Position numbers and translations under genes: made by a program. From NCBI GenBank assembly GCA_021202845.1, contig JAJQCF010000022.1:1-64000 (forward strand): a DNA stretch of 64,000 bases, read 5' to 3'. Origin of the DNA: Oscillospiraceae bacterium (GTDB taxonomy: Bacteria > Bacillota > Clostridia > Oscillospirales > Oscillospiraceae). The notes below the pieces were generated by a model. It was not told where the DNA came from. It worked only from the letters and a program-made list of their open reading frames with translations, and made no database searches. Below, one piece after another: positions 62,705 to 64,000 of this stretch. Every line of letters starts with the position of its first letter. Position 1 is the first letter of the stretch.

Positions 62705-63097
62705 TTGCATGAGTACAACACAAAGCAGCGGCAAAAGCTGCTGACATACCTCTCCCGCCACGCGGACGAGCAGCTTACGGCCAAGGAAATGGCGGCGGCG
62801 CTGGAGAGCGACGGCGTCAGCCTGAGCGCGGTCTACCGCAATCTCTCGGCGCTGGAGACGGCGGGCAAGGTTCGCCGCAGCAGCAAGAGCGGCAGCCGCG
62901 AGGTTTTTTACCAATACACCGCCGCCGAGGAGTGCCGCGAGCACCTGCACCTATCCTGCAAAAAGTGCGGGCGCACGTTCCACATGGCCTCCGAGGACAC
63001 CGACGCGCTCATCGACGCCGTGGCGGAGCGCCAGCTTTTCACCATCGACCGCGGTGACACCGTGCTCTACGGCCTGTGCCGCGACTGCCGAAAGTGA
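62705..63097 (+). CDS. Fur-family metalloregulator, probably Zur
   Basis: 130 residues, TTG start nine bases after AGGAGGG. N-terminal winged helix (Leu-Ser-Ala-Val-Tyr-Arg-Asn-Leu is the recognition helix). The C-terminal domain has the structural zinc site Cys-Lys-Lys-Cys and Cys-Arg-Asp-Cys, plus His-x-His (Glu-His-Leu-His-Leu). A zinc/manganese-type binding lipoprotein gene follows after seven bases, so zinc control is inferred over iron or peroxide. Its promoter carries an inverted-repeat operator. Confidence 0.85.
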   Translation: MHEYNTKQRQKLLTYLSRHADEQLTAKEMAAALESDGVSLSAVYRNLSALETAGKVRRSSKSGSREVFYQYTAAEECREHLHLSCKKCGRTFHMASEDTDALIDAVAERQLFTIDRGDTVLYGLCRDCRK

Positions 63098-63104
63098 GCG
63101 GCAC

Positions 63105-64000
63105 ATGACGAAGCTGAAAAAAATCACCGCCGCTGTCATAGCCGCGGCGCTGCTGCTCGCCTTGACCGCCTGTGGTGCGGCTGCGGAAACCGAAGCCGAC
63201 CGTTCCCTGAAAATTGTGACGACGATATTTCCCGAGTACGACTGGACGCGGGAGCTCTTGGGCGAGAACCCAGCCGGAGCTGAGCTGACGCTTCTGCTGC
63301 AAAACGGCGTGGATATGCACAGCTATCAGGCTACGGTGGACGACATTGTAACAATATCCTCCTGTGACCTCTTTATATATGTAGGCGGCGAGTCGGACGC
63401 TTGGGTCGATGACGCGCTGCGCGAGGCTACCAACGCCGACATGAAGGTGCTGAACCTCCTCGACATTTTAGGCGACGCCGCTGTGGACGAGGAGCTTGTG
63501 GAGGGCATGGAGGGCGACGCCGACACCGGCGAGGCCGAAACCGATGAGCACGTCTGGCTCTCTCTGCGCAGCGCGCAGCTTTTCTGCCGCGAGATAGCCG
63601 CGGCGCTGGCCGAGCTTGACCCCGCCAACGCCGACGTGTACTCCGCGAATTTAGAAGCCTATGCCGCTGACCTCGCGCAGCTGGACGGCGAGTACAGCGA
63701 GGCGGTGGCTGCGGCGGGAGGCGGCACACTGCTCTTTGCCGACCGTTTCCCGTTCCGCTATCTCACGGACGACTATGATTTAGAGTATTTCGCGGCCTTT
63801 GCCGGCTGCTCTGCGGAAACTCAGGCCAGCTTTGAAACCGTGGTTTTTCTCGCTGACAAGGCGGACGAGCTGGACTTGCCCTGCGTGCTGATAATAGACG
63901 GCTCGGACGGCAAGCTGGCGGAAACTGTGATTGCCAATACTCAAAGCGGCGGAAAGCAAATTCTCACGCTGAACTCCATGCAGTCCGTGACCGCCGAGGA
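63105..64000 (+). CDS. Metal ABC transporter substrate-binding lipoprotein (ZnuA/AdcA-like), partial
   Basis: 298 residues before the window edge; the 3-prime end is missing. Signal peptide with lipobox Leu-Thr-Ala-Cys at about 20-23. Cluster A-I family motifs: Ile-Val-Thr-Thr-Ile-Phe-Pro, metal His in Gly-Val-Asp-Met-His-Ser-Tyr and in Asp-Glu-His-Val-Trp-Leu-Ser, and Glu-Thr-Gln-Ala-Ser-Phe-Glu. Where ZnuA has its third His (His-x-Ala-Phe) this protein has Ala-Asp-Arg-Phe-Pro-Phe-Arg-Tyr-Leu, and Gly-Cys-Ser-Ala-Glu follows, so the metal site may differ. Cotranscribed with the Fur/Zur regulator. Confidence 0.85.
   Translation, partial: MTKLKKITAAVIAAALLLALTACGAAAETEADRSLKIVTTIFPEYDWTRELLGENPAGAELTLLLQNGVDMHSYQATVDDIVTISSCDLFIYVGGESDAWVDDALREATNADMKVLNLLDILGDAAVDEELVEGMEGDADTGEAETDEHVWLSLRSAQLFCREIAAALAELDPANADVYSANLEAYAADLAQLDGEYSEAVAAAGGGTLLFADRFPFRYLTDDYDLEYFAAFAGCSAETQASFETVVFLADKADELDLPCVLIIDGSDGKLAETVIANTQSGGKQILTLNSMQSVTAE

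Overview
The window looks like the chromosome of a Gram-positive, spore-forming Clostridia member with a high-GC genome, most likely an Oscillospiraceae-type gut bacterium. This is inferred from: SpoIVB and BofA (endosporulation); several SLH-domain surface proteins; HrcA/CIRCE control of the dnaK operon; a class 1B dihydroorotate dehydrogenase (PyrD plus PyrK); Firmicutes-type leaders and terminators; and genes that are GC-rich apart from a few islands. No rRNA and no CRISPR array were seen.

Layout. 1-3.8 kb: a DUF2508-bofA pair diverges from a GntR regulator and a class B penicillin-binding protein. 3.9-9.3 kb: a two-gene restriction-modification-like module (GIY-YIG/helicase/methylase-like protein plus an Eco57I-type methylase) with a 9-base C tract that puts the end of the methylase out of frame. 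9.5-15.8 kb: an HMA metal-binding protein coupled to an M3 peptidase, an MFS transporter, SpoIVB, and an M14 endopeptidase with peptidoglycan-binding and LysM domains. 15.9-20.2 kb: an amino-acid ABC transporter operon (ATPase, binding protein, two permeases, cytidylate-kinase-like protein) behind a strong promoter and a promoter-proximal terminator. 20.3-30.0 kb: a cobalamin riboswitch followed by two SLH-anchored secreted proteins, a membrane-anchored DUF4430 protein, and an ECF transporter whose two ATPases and S component are fused. This reads as a cell-surface vitamin B12 capture and uptake system whose extracellular parts resemble the two domains of animal transcobalamin/intrinsic factor. 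30.3-35.9 kb: a MacAB-like export system and an SLH protein. 35.9-42.0 kb: a degenerate tyrosine recombinase, then a 1.2-kb segment bounded by inverted 24-bp sites. That segment holds an intact tyrosine recombinase and an outward-facing promoter that points at a large SLH (S-layer-like) gene, and it is followed by a SARP-like regulator. 42.1-42.7 kb: a convergent small hydrophobic peptide gene and small RNA (candidate type I toxin-antitoxin) and tRNA-Gly(GCC). 42.8-53.4 kb: a complete de novo UMP operon, pyrC-carA-carB-pyrK-pyrD-pyrF-HAD-pyrE-pyrB-pyrI. 53.4-62.5 kb (minus strand): RHH regulator/SPFH protein, HPF, a TPR-LRR membrane protein, and hrcA-grpE-dnaK-dnaJ. 62.6-64 kb: a Fur/Zur-family regulator with its own operator, and a metal-binding lipoprotein cut by the window edge.

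The strongest leads are the invertible-promoter candidate upstream of the S-layer gene, the type I toxin-antitoxin candidate, the split transcobalamin-like B12 system, and the homopolymer switch in the methylase. All calls come from reading the sequence by eye; no database search was run.
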